This document shows, one piece after another, positions 39,752 to 52,749 of a stretch of DNA of 64,000 nucleotides. The position numbers were made by a program, and so were the translations under genes. Source of the DNA: Lingula anatina (Eukaryota; Brachiopoda; Lingulata; Lingulida; Lingulidae); assembly GCF_001039355.2 (NCBI RefSeq), contig NW_019775726.1:1-64000 (forward strand). The letters run 5' to 3'. Positions within the stretch are counted from its first letter, which is position 1, and every line of letters begins with the position of its first letter. The notes below the pieces were generated by a model. That model saw only the letters and a program-made list of their open reading frames with translations, was not told where the DNA came from and searched no databases.

Positions 39752-42070
39752 ATGGCGTCCCTCCTGTCGCGCAAACGGCCGGCCCGACCTAAGCAGTATG
39801 ACGTTTTCCTCGTCGATAGGCCAGGTCATGGGCCGGAACCGGATGAACTCAAGCCAATTTTCACCATTGCCAGACGGGATTACCCGGACTGGAACCCCAA
39901 CAACATTTCTACTCAGAGAGATTTGTATTTTTCGATTATGGGTGCGTAAAAACATTATTTTCCCTTTACATGTAAGTGAAAATAACTAAATTTGAGAGTG
40001 GTAACCAATGTAACAAACGAACTAAAATTCCAGGCAAGAGTGTTCAGTCTCTGTAGCCTACATGAGAAGTTAGCTAAATGTATGTGGCATGTGCATTGAA
40101 CTTAGTTCTTGAATTTTCAGACAAAAACAGCAATATGACCACGAAAGAGAAAGAAGAGATTTGGAATCTGTCCAGTCCTGCCATTGAGATCGACAACGAA
40201 AAGATTTTCATAAAGCTCAAACGTCCATTAGCAGGATTTGCAGGTATAAAATCGTTTGATTTAAGATATTTTGATTAACACGAAAGTAACGCAGGCCTTT
40301 ACATGCATAATAATATTATTTTTTTCTTATTAACGACATTTTCAAATTAAGAACCATTGCATACAATAACTAGCTTTCTACGACACGAAAAAGCTAGGTG
40401 TATCTATCTTCCCCATTAAAAGAAAAAAAATGTGAATTTTGTTTTTGGTTATATCATGTCTGCTGTGATCCAGTGCAGTCATTAACAAAGAGACGTACAT
40501 TTCAGGGACCGTTGACGAAACATCATCCTCTACCGGTACTCCGGAAACCGGCAGCAGTGACCTCCCTCCGCCTGTTCAGTGCAGCAGTCCTCCCGGGGCT
40601 AACCAACAAGAAACAGAGCGCCTGAACAACCAATACATCCAGCTACAGGAAAGTTACTCAATGCTGGAGAGTAGGCACGATGCTTTGAAGAACCGACTTC
40701 GCCAGGTTGAAGATGAAAACGATCGCAATCTACAGCTGAAACTGCAGAAGGAGAGAGAAAATGCTGCCTTACAGCGCCAAATTGATGACATCCAGTCGCG
40801 TTTGATCTACGTTCAAAATGAATCCGATGCACACGCACGCATGCTCAGTGAGATTGAACAAGAGAAAGCTATTCTTGAAAGAAATATGGGAAAGCTGGAG
40901 CTGCAGTTGGCAAATACGAGAAAAGAGTTGGAGGAATTGCACAAATTGCTGCAGAAAAGGTTGGAAGATCAAAAGGACGAATTGGAGCACACCTTTCGAA
41001 TGCAACAAATGAAACTGGAATCAGAACTTCGCCAAAGCGATGAGAAGATCAAAGATAAAGATGCTCTTTTAGAAGCTATGACGACTCGTATGTGCGAACA
41101 AGAAGAGGCGCTTTTGAAGGAAAAGGAATTACGAGCCACTGAAATTCACGATAAAGAGCTTTGCATCGCTGAGAAAGAGAACACAATTGCTCAGCAAAAA
41201 TTTGCGATAGACACTCTACAGTCTGCCATGAAAAGCACCAACGCAAAAATTGAATTCAAAGGTTCGCAAATCCGTGAGCTCAAACTCATGCTTAACACAA
41301 AAGACGAAACTACGATGAAATTAAAGGAAGATTATAACACGGAACTGAAACACCAAGAAAAAGCGTTCACGGAATCTCTAAATAGAAAAGATCGTGAGAA
41401 CAAGCAACTGGCGGAGGAAATGGCCAAAGTTAAAGGAGAAATGGCTTCACAGGCGGACAGACTTCAGAAGGAAATATTAGCAGAGAATGAATGCCACAAA
41501 GTTGTTGTTAAAGGTCTGCAGAACGAAAAATCCCGTTTAAACGACAAACTGAAGGAAGCCAGAGAAGACCTTCGTAAATTAGAAGAACATGTAAACGAGC
41601 TTGCAAGCAAGAACACGTGGTGGGAAAAGGCGTCACGCGCTCGATCCTCCATGACTGAAAGTGTAGAAACAATCACGCGATCAAACCGAGAGCTTACCAA
41701 ACAACTAGACGAGCTAAAACAGGGTAATAAAGACAAAGATGATCACATTCAAAAATTGCAAGTAGAATGTATGGAACTTCACAAGACTTTGGAATCGCAA
41801 ATGGAAGAATGCAAAGGACATACGGAAGAAATTGAAAGACTCACGACAGAGCTGCAAAAGAATACTGTGGGTGCCGCTTTACTAACAAATAAGAACTTCA
41901 TTAAAACACGTCTTACCCAATCTCAGCCAAAATCTGGGAGCAGTGACAGAACCACAAGTAAACTTTCTCTTCCGCCAACGTCAGATTCAAGATCGGGATC
42001 AAGTAAAGGGACCATGAAAGGGGCCAGAGTTAAGGGTGTGAAGCTTCCAGCTAGTAAGAGAGAGTCTTAA
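39752..42070 (+). CDS. Coiled-coil protein of unknown family, 3 coding exons, 625 residues
   Basis: Exons 39752-39941, 40121-40243 and 40506-42070. Splice sites are GT-AG with consistent phase, and the total is 1878 nt. The N-terminal 105 residues are not coiled coil. They include a basic start (SRKRPARPKQYDVF) and a mixed segment with YPDWNPNN, and look like a small folded module I cannot name. An S/T/P-rich linker follows. Residues about 142-540 form a long, highly charged coiled coil with heptad-like L, E, K and Q and no proline. A basic S/T/G-rich tail (about 545-625) ends in KLPASKRES. The composition suggests a filamentous or cytoskeleton-, centrosome- or cilium-associated protein, but that is inference. 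The 3' part is repeated at 50186-51037. A polyadenylation signal lies at 42845-42850. Confidence 0.85.
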
Positions 42071-43759
42071 GTTTGTTCTTTTTTGTTCCAGTATTACACA
42101 TTCAATACTTACATGTTTAATATTTATTTTGTTTTACACTGGTATTCGTAGTAGTAATAGATTCTATTACGCCATATAAAATTGCCCGGAACTTATGGTG
42201 TCGGTAAATTTCGCTTGGTTTCCGTTAAAACGTATTGCTTATGTAGATTAATGGTATTGTATATATACGTTCAGACTTATTTTATTTTAATCTTACTAAA
42301 CAGATCTCAGTGTTGGTTTTGAAGGAAAGATATATATACCACATAAAAATGCCAAGCCAATTTGAGTATTGGTTTGACCACAGTGTGACCCTTTCGTATT
42401 ATATTTATGTCAGATTCTCCTTAATTAATGACGGCGTTTGGATCGATGTATGGTGTAATACACAGCGACTGTGCATGAGCACAATAGGTTAGATCTGTGT
42501 ATAAATATAGTGTATTTGTAACGGATTGTTTTTTATATTCGTACTCTAGAGGGCCAAATGTTAAGTGATTCCAATATTTTTCTAACATAAAAAGCATTTA
42601 TTATTTTTGTATTTTTTGCACAAACAACTTAGACGAGTTATCTATCATTTGTTGAAATGTTTAAGTAGATTCCAAAAGCGTAGGCCAATGAAAGAAGTCT
42701 TTCATAGGATTATTTTGTGGTATATATTTTGCCTGCACAAATACTGGAGGCATTTCGTTTCTATTCTATGTTGTAAGAAAAAAGTGCTCTATTCTGTGTA
42801 GCATATTAGAACTCAATGTTTGACAAAGTAATGTAGTTTAGTGCAATAAAACCAGAGGTTAATATTACTACGGTTGAAACTGGCAGGTGAGCCATTATGT
42901 TTATGAAGACTTAAACTTGTGAATGGTCTGTTGTTATAAATTAATATTCTAAGACACAATGAGCATTAGGTCCATAGGTAAATAAAAACCCTTTCGCTGG
43001 GAATTTCGAAACTGAAAGCGGGTCTTTATATAGCGTGATTCCCTGAACGGTCTTAGGCAGGCTTATTTTTCGTAATTTAGTGTTAAATTGTTGATATTGT
43101 ATATTGTAGAAAACTAGGATTATTAGTATTTGCATTATTGTATGTCTTTGGCACAGTTAAGTCAGCCAAAAACCAGAGAGGCGGAGAGTTGTTTTGCGAA
43201 TGATGTAAGACAGTTGAGGTGTTATTGAGAAGTAGCTTTCATTCGTACCATGTAAACAATGTGACTTATTTTTTTACACAAATATTTTTACACCTACTTT
43301 GCACAGTGAAAACTGGCACTCAGCTGCTCAATTGCCAAAAAGGTGCTTTTATATGTAGTAATCCACGCCATAGGAGATTACGTTAATTTACGCATACTTG
43401 TTCATTGCAGTGACACAAGCCTTTTCGTATTGGCGCTTTTGCTGTGATTGGATGGCATTTTCAGTTTTCCGGTAACTACAGTTTTTTTGTTCATGATAAT
43501 TGTCAGTATTCATTTTTGTAATAATAGGGATAGCTTTAACAAGAAAAGAAGCTTTTAAAACACACTACTGCTTCTCAGTTAGATATTTTGACATTTTTCT
43601 TTTACATATATAACCAATATTGTGTACAAATAAGTACCACCACGAGTTTTACTGAAACAGTATTATCATATGTACAGCAAACACTTGTTGAATGAAGTGA
43701 TTGCACATTATCACAACACGTTTGGTTAACTTTGTATAGTAAAATACATGCACTCCAAC

Positions 43760-43764
<5 letters not shown>

Positions 43765-43795
<31 letters not shown>
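43765..43795. repeat. (CA)n microsatellite, short allele
   Basis: About 15 CA units. The counterpart in copy 2 (52707-52747) is longer. Confidence 0.93.
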
Positions 43796-43797
<2 letters not shown>

Positions 43798-44580
43798 CGT
43801 GGCATCGATCAAGTCTCGTAAAGCGGATCTGTGTTATCAACAGAGCTAGACTCTGTACCTTTATAAATTAATGTAATTATTATTTATAAGTTAACCTCAT
43901 TTTTGCCTAGCACCTGTAATTATGCAAAAAAAGTAGTATGTAAGCTAAGCTGCTGGACGGAAATTATTTTTAAAATACTAACAGCACCATATGCTCTTGC
44001 CAGTTAATTGTTTATAATAAGAAACATTTTAAATCACCACACCACAGCACAGGGCATGAATAAAAGTTTATTTTCAATAAGAACCAACGTTGCGTTGATC
44101 TCCTTGAACAATTGCAAGCCCACATAGTGAGAATTTCTTTTACAGAATTCAATAATTTAGCTCTGTTTCCTTTAAAATACAATGGTTTGTAGTAAAGAAG
44201 TCTTCTTTTTTATACAATGCTGGAAAAGCTTTGTAAATTATTAACACGTAGGTAAGTGCATGGCGAGGCGTGCAAAATGCTTTTCATTGCATAAGGCAGG
44301 AGACTCACAGGTCAATGCGTTTGTTGCGACAATAACAATTGGCCTGACGACTTGTGGAGTGACTTTTTGCCGTTTATGGAGCAATGGACAGGTGCGCACG
44401 GTTCAATGTATATTCGTAACGAGCTTAAAGTATTGAGTTTTAGGTCATCATCTTGGCTTGACTTCACGAAGTAAGATCGGAGGAGGGAATAGCTTATGCC
44501 GGTTACAGGCAATTGTTGTGAACAATGGAACGCAATGGTATATAACTATCCATTTGCACTGATAATATAAAGTAGTTATA

Positions 44581-44777
44581 CCCCCTTTACACTGGACGGC
44601 GTCCTTTCTGCATCGCATCGCTGTGGTCTTAATAAGGAGGCACGAGCATTGATTTTGTATCAGAATGAATGCTCAATGATCGGCCAGTTGTCGGCACGTA
44701 AAGTATTATAATTTTTTAACTCTCAAATGGGGCCGTACTGCTGGACGCAGAAAGGACGCCGTCCAATGTAAAGGGGG
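44581..44777. mobile_element. 197-bp MITE with 31-bp terminal inverted repeats (copy 1)
   Basis: Left terminus 44581-44611 starts ccccctttacactggacgg. It is the reverse complement, with one mismatch, of 44747-44777, which ends gtccaatgtaaaggggg. The interior is non-coding. The same element is at the equivalent place in copy 2 (53528-53724), so its insertion predates divergence of the copies. Confidence 0.88.
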
Positions 44778-45577
44778 CTTTAATGAGGCAGAGATTGCCA
44801 AAGACTTTAAAATGAAAATACAATTTTGTCAATTAAAATCAATGAAATGCATGAATTGAGAACGACGAAAACAGCGATTGTTTGTTTGACGCAATTTTAC
44901 TGAATTAAGAACAAAGTGAAGTAAAAGAGTTGTTTGATATTGGTTTATGTACTTGGTCTTAAATTAACCAGTGCCAGCGACAGGTGACCATCCAAAACCA
45001 GTCAAACATCACTGTATTCGCAACGCCCCATTCCCCGGGCAGAGACCTCAGTCAACCGATTTTTACCATTACTCTCCGAACCTTTTTCTTTTTAAATGGT
45101 TAGCCCCTCCTTCCTCGCCCCGTATAGTGACAACATAATATCTAAACTAGTTAATGCTAAACTGTATTTTCGAGTGCATTTCTGATCTTGAAAAATATCA
45201 TGAAATTCCATGCGAGGGTACATGGCTCCCAAATACCACGCAGTGCAATGAGGCAGGAGGGAGCAAGTGAGCTTTGTGCTGCAGACGACACATAACTTTC
45301 GCCAGATAGATAAGAGGGGATGTAGATTTTCAAAGAGAATGTTGTATTTGCTTACATCCCAGGAACCTGTGATGCAGAGAAGCAAAATACAGTCGTCAAA
45401 TTTATTTCAACTAAAAGGAATGAATATCATTGAGATTTCCACATATTAATCAAGTGCATTAGTAAAAGAAAAATAAAATAATCTATCATCCTTAAAAATA
45501 TCTACAGGGTATTTTCTACCCATGACCTTTTGACTTAGTTTTCATCAGCTTGCACGCCACGACCAAGATTCGTAGTA

Positions 45578-46842
45578 GGGGAGACCGGGGCAAGTTGGCC
45601 CAGTTAGACACTTTTGGCCTTGTAGAGCCAACTAGGAGTGGGTTAGAGTTACAAAACCGGTTTCAAAGTAAGCCCCATGAACTAAGCTACGTATGCAACG
45701 TCATTATTTTTCAAATATAATACCAGGTGGCTCACAATTTGACAAAAAACGCAGTTGACGTTAGGGGGGCCAACTTGCCCCGCCATGGGGCAAGTTGGTC
45801 CCAGGGTTGGGGCAAGTTGGCCCCCCTATACGAAAATGAAGTATATATCCCATGTAAACGCCTTGAAATACATTTTTATAAATTATTTATTTATTTAATT
45901 GATTTTTGAGAGTCTTTGATGAATAAACAGTTCAAATGAGGCAGATTTATTGAGGTTTCCGTACGTCACGTTGTTGGGGGGGTATGTGTTGCAAGAACCA
46001 AAATATCTATCAATAAAAGTTGTTTTGTTTTAATTAAGAATAAATAAATAATGGTATAAAGAGGGTTTTAATGAATGAAAACGAATAATAAATTTTCTTT
46101 TAAAAAGAAAGTAACAAATTCAGTTTTAAACCAATGAGTTTGTTTCAACAATGGTCTCTAGCTAGGGAAGGGTGGAAAATCCCCTTGGGGCCACATATAA
46201 CACTATAAATACAAAGGGAATCCCCTTACAATGAATTAAGGCAAAATAAATGTTTTTTCTACGGAAAGTCCAATGGATTTGCTTTTTAATACTTACAATC
46301 AACAGAATATTTCTAATATAAATTCTCAAAAAGACACCAGAGAGAAAATTTAAAAAATCAATCAGACGGTAATAGACACCGGCAAGCTTTGTCAATTTCA
46401 CCAACTTGTTTATTTCAAACAGCGTTGCGCGCAAAGGTTTGTGGGTAATATGAGGGTCCAACTTGCCCCGAGTCAAGGGGGCCAACTATTTTAAAGGATG
46501 GTAGCCATTTATGGTGCTAGAATGAGCAACGATGATACATCTCTGTGAAACTTGAAACAATGAGCTTCAGTTTGATGCCCTATACATATCTTATATTTGA
46601 TCAAAAGCCTATGATAATAGATTTTTAAATCTCTTAAACAAAATTACTTTTAGGTGCAAAAATCGTTTATTTCGACTCACCGCTTAAGTAAAACTTTTTA
46701 ACGTCCGACACTTCCTTAGCATTGTAGGCTACGGTCACTTTGCAAGAGGCCTATGTGGCCAATTTTTTTACCTCGTAGTTACTTTTTCATAAATTGACGG
46801 GGGGCCAACTTACCCCGGGGTCCAACTAGCCCCGGTCTCCCC
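45578..46842 (+). mobile_element. 1265-bp non-autonomous DNA transposon, TA target duplication (plus orientation)
   Basis: Begins ggggagaccggggcaagttgg and ends with the inverted terminus ccccggtctcccc. It is flanked by TA at 45576-45577 and 46843-46844. The empty site is visible in copy 2 at 55819-55820 (gtagtaatttt). The motif ggggcaagttgg, or its complement, recurs in subterminal clusters, for example at 45753-45824 and 46454-46484, probably as transposase-binding sites. I see no transposase ORF; the longest frame (minus 46162-46485) is unremarkable. TA duplication fits the Tc1/mariner-IS630 group and some other superfamilies; the superfamily is not assigned. Confidence 0.9.
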
Positions 46843-47158
46843 TAATTTTAAGACAGTTGCTTCCTTTGATGCACACTTATGGAGTGTTACTACTGAAGAT
46901 TCATTGCTCTGAGTGAGGTCAGAAATTCTTCTAAAAAGAGGGTGGGATGGAGATATCATCATGTGTCAGGCCTGGTGCGGGCATGGTCCTCCCGTTTACT
47001 CCATTTTCAGTCGATTGGATGAGCTTGTTATTGAACAGTTGTTGATATTCATAAAAGACATCAATGTATGATATAATAGTCAATATCTGAAGTCACTTCT
47101 TGTTATTTTATAATTTATATGAATCAATTTAGGGATAATAGGCTGGATGACTGTAGTT

Positions 47159-49725
47159 TTATAGCCTATCCAAATCTTGTTCAGAAGAACGCAAAGAATC
47201 AGACGACTGAGAGTCAACCTGTGTCAGCAGCCCCTTCAGCGAGCCTCTTCTTAGAGTTTGAGGGGTAGGCGGCTTAAGCAGGCCCTTAATGACATCGCTC
47301 GAACTTCTAGCATGGTTTCGCCCACCGCCCGCGGTATTCAGACTGAGGCTCCGGGGCGGATTTACCCAGGCTACCTCTTGAGTTTCTACATTAGTACCGT
47401 CTGGATGATGTCTGGTGTTAGAGATCACCTTGGCTTGGCCCGATCTAACAGGTACTGATGCAGGAGTCGCCGAATTTATAGGGAATGCTGGTAAACTTAC
47501 AGATGAAGGTACGCCAGACCTGGGCGCCGGCTTTGGAGACTTATCATCTTCAGTCACTGTTTGAGGAAAGGAGAAATATATCACGAAGATTTAAAGTGAT
47601 TACCTCAAACAAACAAATAAACGTGTGAATGTATAAATTCATGATTACATAAAATAAATGCATTCTGTATAAACAATATAGAAAGTACGAGAGAGCAATA
47701 AAATTGAACAAATCTAGCTTTTATAAAATACTGGTAATCTGACATTATGCCCAACCCTGCTGCAAAGAAAACAGTAAAACGCAAAATCATTATATGATTC
47801 GTAAATATCGCATTAAAAACTGATTCAGCCTACAACAGAAAGAAATAATTCCTACATATCTGGACATACACCTTTTCACTGCTGACGTTAGCCCCATAAA
47901 GGGGTTGGCCATAGTGAAAAAAAAAAGGCAAAGACATTCGGTCCTATATATACTTATATTCGCAAACACGTGTACATATTTATACATGCGGTACGAGAAA
48001 AACCAACTATTTTCAGCATATTTGAGATATCTACCCAGATCAGAAACTTACGTTCTGCTCCCTGTTCCAGTAACCTAGAGCTGATTTTCTCTCGCAACGC
48101 CTGCAGCGCCTCGGGGATCACCATGGACTGAGACGGTGTCGGGAGCACGCTTCCTTGTGGAGTCACCGGAGACTTGGGATTCTCTTGTACAGCTTTCACT
48201 GGGAATAAGAAAAGAAAGATGTATTATGGGACGATTATAAAATGACTCCTTTTATAATAATAATAATAAATGCTAACATGTATCAGTGACTATGATGACT
48301 TGTTTTGTCTTATTTCTAAAATTTATTTCCGTATTTTTATCTCATCAAAAAAAAAAATGTGTCCGTATTCTGAGATCAACTATATACTTCAACTTTGGGC
48401 CATCCGACTCACTATATATAACTTTCATTATTACAATAAGAATATGGGATGTTGTATTGGTAGGGCTGTCAACTGAGATGTCATTTCTGCAGTAGGAGAC
48501 TAATTAATGAGTAGCACAAAACATGAGTATACATGTTTGAGTAAACCATGAAAGAAAATCACCTTCCGATATATCAACGTTATGACGTTCTTGCTCAAGT
48601 TTAAACAGATATCTCTTCGCGATGTGTCTTATGGTCGTCTTGTACTCTCTACTTGGCTGTCTGTTAGCCATCTGAAGGAAAAAGAGGCGACTCAAGATCA
48701 CTTGCGGACTTGATTGTACCTCCACTATATATAAGTTCATTATAATTTCTTTCACAGCTTAAGTCTGAATCTCAATTTAATCACTTTTTGTAACAGAAAT
48801 GATCCAGTTATCTTCATCAAATTGCAAAACATCTAACCCGTGTTCCCAACTCTTATTACAACTTTGTACTCCTTCACCATGCAAGAACGAGAACATTGAT
48901 TGGGAACAGCCTTACCTCCTTTTCTGAGTGCCTCTTACATCTATGGTAAGTTTTACCAAGTTTCGTGAAAACGTAAAGGAACGACTTCGGAGATGGAATG
49001 ATATTGAAAGGCGCTGGTAAAGTGTAGCCATGTTCTATGCTGACCAACCAGAGTCTGGCCCGAGCGAACTTCCACTCTTGATCCGTATCTGCCTGAGGAA
49101 GAAATAGGTAGTGGACGTGATATTGTGATTCCACTCTCAACCTTTCGATTCATTGCGTGAGATGCCATTTTCTCACCACTGATGTGATATTGCTATTACA
49201 TTGTTCTCCATTGCCCTCTGTTGCCTTAGGGTATTGTGCTGCACTGGCTTGTTTTAATTGTGATTTACAGAAGATCTGCTTGATGGTAAACATGTCTTGC
49301 ATAAACCCAGCAATAACAGCACTTGGAAAACATCGTGTACATTTTGATTCACTTTCACTGTTTAACATTTTACTGTTTCATTTAACCATGGCTGTTTGAT
49401 ATTTCGGCTTATCGTCGGTATACGTTACATTAATTTTACTCTACAATACATTTAGCACGATCGCAGGTCCGTTTCTCGTTTCTTGAACAATGCGTATATT
49501 CATGTAGTACATTAATGAATTGATAGTTTAATTTTGAGCAATTAAGAGTATATGCATGCGTGAAAAAATGAGAAAACGCTGTTTTTACCTGCACGTCCTC
49601 AAAACTGTGGCTCATCAGAGCTATGAGCATATTCAGAATGATAATAATCATGGCGGCATGATAGGCCGCGAAAAGGACGGTGCCCACCCCTTCCACCAGG
49701 CGTGGAGATCCGGGCACCTGAAAGA
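47159..49725 (-). CDS. TRPC-type channel, last five exons (copy 1, lacks 5' part)
   Basis: Minus-strand exons 49725-49589, 49092-48916, 48671-48563, 48198-48052 and 47556-47159, with the same phases and lengths as the counterparts in copy 2. They encode S6 ([11 protein letters not shown]), TRP box 1 EWKFAR, the second TRP motif [12 protein letters not shown], the C-terminal helical region and a Ser/Pro-rich tail. The pore-loop exon and everything upstream are missing, because the duplicated block ends 45 bases short of the position of the pore exon in copy 2. The last exon differs from copy 2 at four residues (for example TEDD versus TEDA, RHH versus RHR). Most likely the second haplotype of the gene at 56152-64000 rather than a separate pseudogene. 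Confidence 0.85.
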
Positions 49726-50183
49726 CTGTGCGAAGATTTATGACAAGAAGGTAATATATTGCACAGAAAACGAAATAATTAAAGATGCATATGAGCTCAA
49801 TTTTATTTGCCACAAAAGTAGATCTAATGTCAACACATGCTGGTAGTTTCAGACAGTATAACTTAATATAACTTAATATAACTATAACAGAAATACATAA
49901 AAGACATCCTTTTATATTACCCGAAAAATGGTATTTGAATGGATTTATCTGCTTGCTTTCTATGCTGTATATAAATGGGTCAGATACGTAGGTCAGGTAA
50001 GTACGGAGGGTTAAGTTAATTACCAAAGATTTTTAGAAGGTGCATTTTAAAGCTTTTTTTAAGGCTAATCACACGATTAATTCGGTTTATCCCTTGGCAT
50101 GTCGACTGTATTTGAGTCGTATAACTAAACTAATAGAAGTGGTTTATATTTGTTACTGGGAATCCATGCCCCACCGACGCTCG
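49726..50183. other. TRPC intron sequence up to the contig end
   Basis: Equivalent to 58996-59445 in copy 2. It contains a small duplication of 'acttaatata' at 49861-49880 that copy 2 lacks. Confidence 0.75.
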
Positions 50184-50184
50184 N
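50184..50184. other. Single N at the duplication junction
   Basis: One undetermined base exactly between the end of copy 1 and the start of copy 2. Interpreted as a contig join. Confidence 0.95.
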
Positions 50185-50185
50185 G

Positions 50186-51037
50186 CAGTCTGCCATGAAA
50201 AGCACCAACGCAAAAATTGAATTCAAAGGTTCGCAAATCCGTGAGCTCAAACTCATGCTTAACACAAAAGACGAAACTACGATGAAATTAAAGGAAGATT
50301 ATAACACGGAACTGAAACACCAAGAAAAAGCGTTCACGGAATCTCTAAATAGAAAAGATCGTGAGAACAAGCAACTGGCGGAGGAAATGGCCAAAGTTAA
50401 AGGAGAAATGGCTTCACAGGCGGACAGACTTCAGAAGGAAATGTTAGCAGAGAATGAATGCCACAAAGTTGTTGTTAAAGGTCTGCAGAACGAAAAATCC
50501 CGTTTAAACGACAAACTGAAGGAAGCCAGAGAAGACCTTCGTAAATTAGAAGAACATGTAAACGAGCTTGCAAGCAAGAACACGTGGTGGGAAAAGGCGT
50601 CACGCGCTCGATCCTCCATGACTGAAAGTGTAGAAACAATCACGCGATCAAACCGAGAGCTTACCAAACAACTAGACGAGCTAAAACAGGGTAATAAAGA
50701 CAAAGATGATCACATTCAAAAATTGCAAGTAGAATGTATGGAACTTCACAAGACTTTGGAATCGCAAATGGAAGAATGCAAAGGACATACGGAAGAAATT
50801 GAAAGACTTACGACAGAGCTGCAAAAGAATACTGTGGGTGCCGCTTTACTTACAAATAAGAACTTCATTAAAACACGTCTTACCCAATCTCAGCCAAAAT
50901 CTGGGAGCAGTGACAGAACCACAAGTAAACTTTCTCTTCCGCCGACGTCAGATTCAAGATCGGGATCAAGTAAAGGGACCATGAAAGGGGCCAGAGTTAA
51001 GGGTGTGAAGCTTCCAGCTAGTAAGAGAGAGTCTTAA
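50186..51037 (+). pseudogene. 3' fragment of the coiled-coil gene (copy 2)
   Basis: Repeats 41219-42070 without its first two exons and without the first 713 bases of exon 3. The reading frame and stop are intact. About four substitutions are seen, one changing Ile to Met (KEILAENE to KEMLAENE). The apparent upstream open frame starting at about 50150 crosses the N and is not genuine. Probably the other allele of the gene at 39752-42070. Confidence 0.85.
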
Positions 51038-52703
51038 GTTTGTTCTTTTTTGTTCCAGTATTAGACATTTAATACTTACATGTGTAATATTTATTTTGTT
51101 TTACACTGGTATTCGTAGTAGTAATAGATTCTATTACGCCATATAAAATTGCCCGGAACTTATGTTGTCGGTAAATTTCGCTTGGTTTCCGTTAAAACGT
51201 ATTGATTATGTAGATTAATGGTATTGTATATATACGTTCAGATTTATTTTATTTTAATCTTACTAAACAGATCTCAGTGTTGGTTTTGAAGGAAAGATAT
51301 ATATATACCACATAAAAATGCCAAGCCAATTTGAGTATTGGTTTGACTACAGTGTGACCCTTTCGTATTATATTTATGTCAGATTCTCCTTAATTAATGA
51401 CGGCGTTTGGATCGATGTATGGTGTAATACACAGCCACTGTGCATGAGCACAATAGGTTAGATCTGTGTATAAATATAGTGTATTTGTAACGGATTGTTT
51501 TTTATATTCGTACTCTAAAGGGCCAAATGTTAAGTGATTCCAATATTTTTCTAACATAAAAAGCATTTATTATTTTTGTATTTTTTGCACAAACAACTTA
51601 GACGAGTTATCTATCATTTGTTGAAATGTTTAAGTAGATTCCAAAAGCGTAGGCCAATGAAAGAAGTCTTTCATAGGATTATTTTGTGGTATATTTTGCC
51701 TGCACAAATACTGGAGGCATTTCGTTTCTATTCTATGTTGTAAGAAAAAAGTGCTCTATTCTGTGTAGCATATTAGAACTCAATGTTTGACAAAGTAATG
51801 TAGTTTAGTGCAATAAAACCAGAGGTTAATATTACTACGGTTGAAACTGGCAGGTGAAACTTGTGAATTGTCTGTTGTTATAAATTGATATTCTAAGACA
51901 CAATGAGCATTAGGTCCATAGGTAAATAAAAACCCTTTCGCTGGGAATTTCGAAACTGAAAGCGGGTCTTTATATAGCGTGATTCCCTGAACGGTCTTAG
52001 ACAGGCTGATTTTTCGTAATTTAGTGTTAAATTGTTGATATTGTATATTGTAGAAAACTAGGATTATTAGTATTTGCATTATTGTATGTCTTTGGCACAG
52101 TAAAGTCAGCCAAAAACCAGAGAGTTGGAGAGTTGTTTTGCGAATGATGTAAGACAGTTGAGGTGTTATTGAGAAGTAGCTTTCATTCGTACCATGTAAA
52201 CAATGTGACTTATTTTTTTACACAAATATTTTTACACCTATTTTGCACAGTGAAGACTGGCACTCAGCTGCTCAATTGCCAAAAAGGTGCTTTTATATGT
52301 AGTAATCCACGCCATAGGAGATTACGTTAATTTACGCATACTTGTTCATTGCAGTGACACAAGCCTTTTCGTATTGGCGCTTTTGCTGTGATTGGATGGC
52401 ATTTTCAGTTTTCCGGTAACTACAGTTTTTTTGTTCATGATAATTGTCAGTATTCATTTTTGTAATAATAGGGATAGCTTTAACAAGAAAAGTAGCTTTT
52501 AAAACACACTACTGCTTCTCAGTTAGATATTTTGACATTTTTATTTTACATATATAACCAATATTGTGTACAAATAAGTACCACCACGAGTTTTACTGAA
52601 ACAGTATTATCATATGTACAGCAAACACTTGTTGAATGAAGTGATTGCACATTATCACAACACGTTTGGTTAACTTTGTATAGTAAAATACATGCACTCC
52701 AAC

Positions 52704-52706
<3 letters not shown>

Positions 52707-52747
<41 letters not shown>
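52707..52747. repeat. (CA)n microsatellite, long allele
   Basis: About 20 CA units against about 15 in copy 1. Confidence 0.93.

Positions 52748-52749
<2 letters not shown>

Larger units (their letters stand above)
42071..45575. other. Intergenic region between convergent genes (copy 1)
   Basis: Contains the 3' UTR of the coiled-coil gene, a (CA)n microsatellite at 43765-43795, and the MITE at 44581-44777. No further gene seen. Confidence 0.6.
41219..50183 (+). repeat. Copy 1 of a 9-kb direct duplication
   Basis: Runs from inside exon 3 of the coiled-coil gene to the N at 50184. It aligns throughout with 50186-59445. The 852 coding bases shared differ at about four positions. Non-coding parts differ by scattered substitutions, microsatellite lengths, small indels and two transposon insertions. 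Confidence 0.95.

Noticed and set aside
43602-43840. Cysteine/valine-repeat open frames over the (CA)n tracts (also 52546-52764, 39425-39619, 32401-32628)
   Set aside because: Translations of dinucleotide repeats, not genes.
49436-50026. A 196-codon minus-strand ORF around the TRPC S6 exon
   Set aside because: Only 49589-49725 is exon. The rest is intron on both sides, as shown by splice sites and by the equivalent exon in copy 2.
50150-50185. Reading the copy 2 coiled-coil fragment as a gene with its own start near 50150
   Set aside because: The frame crosses the N, and the upstream part is TRPC intron DNA from copy 1.
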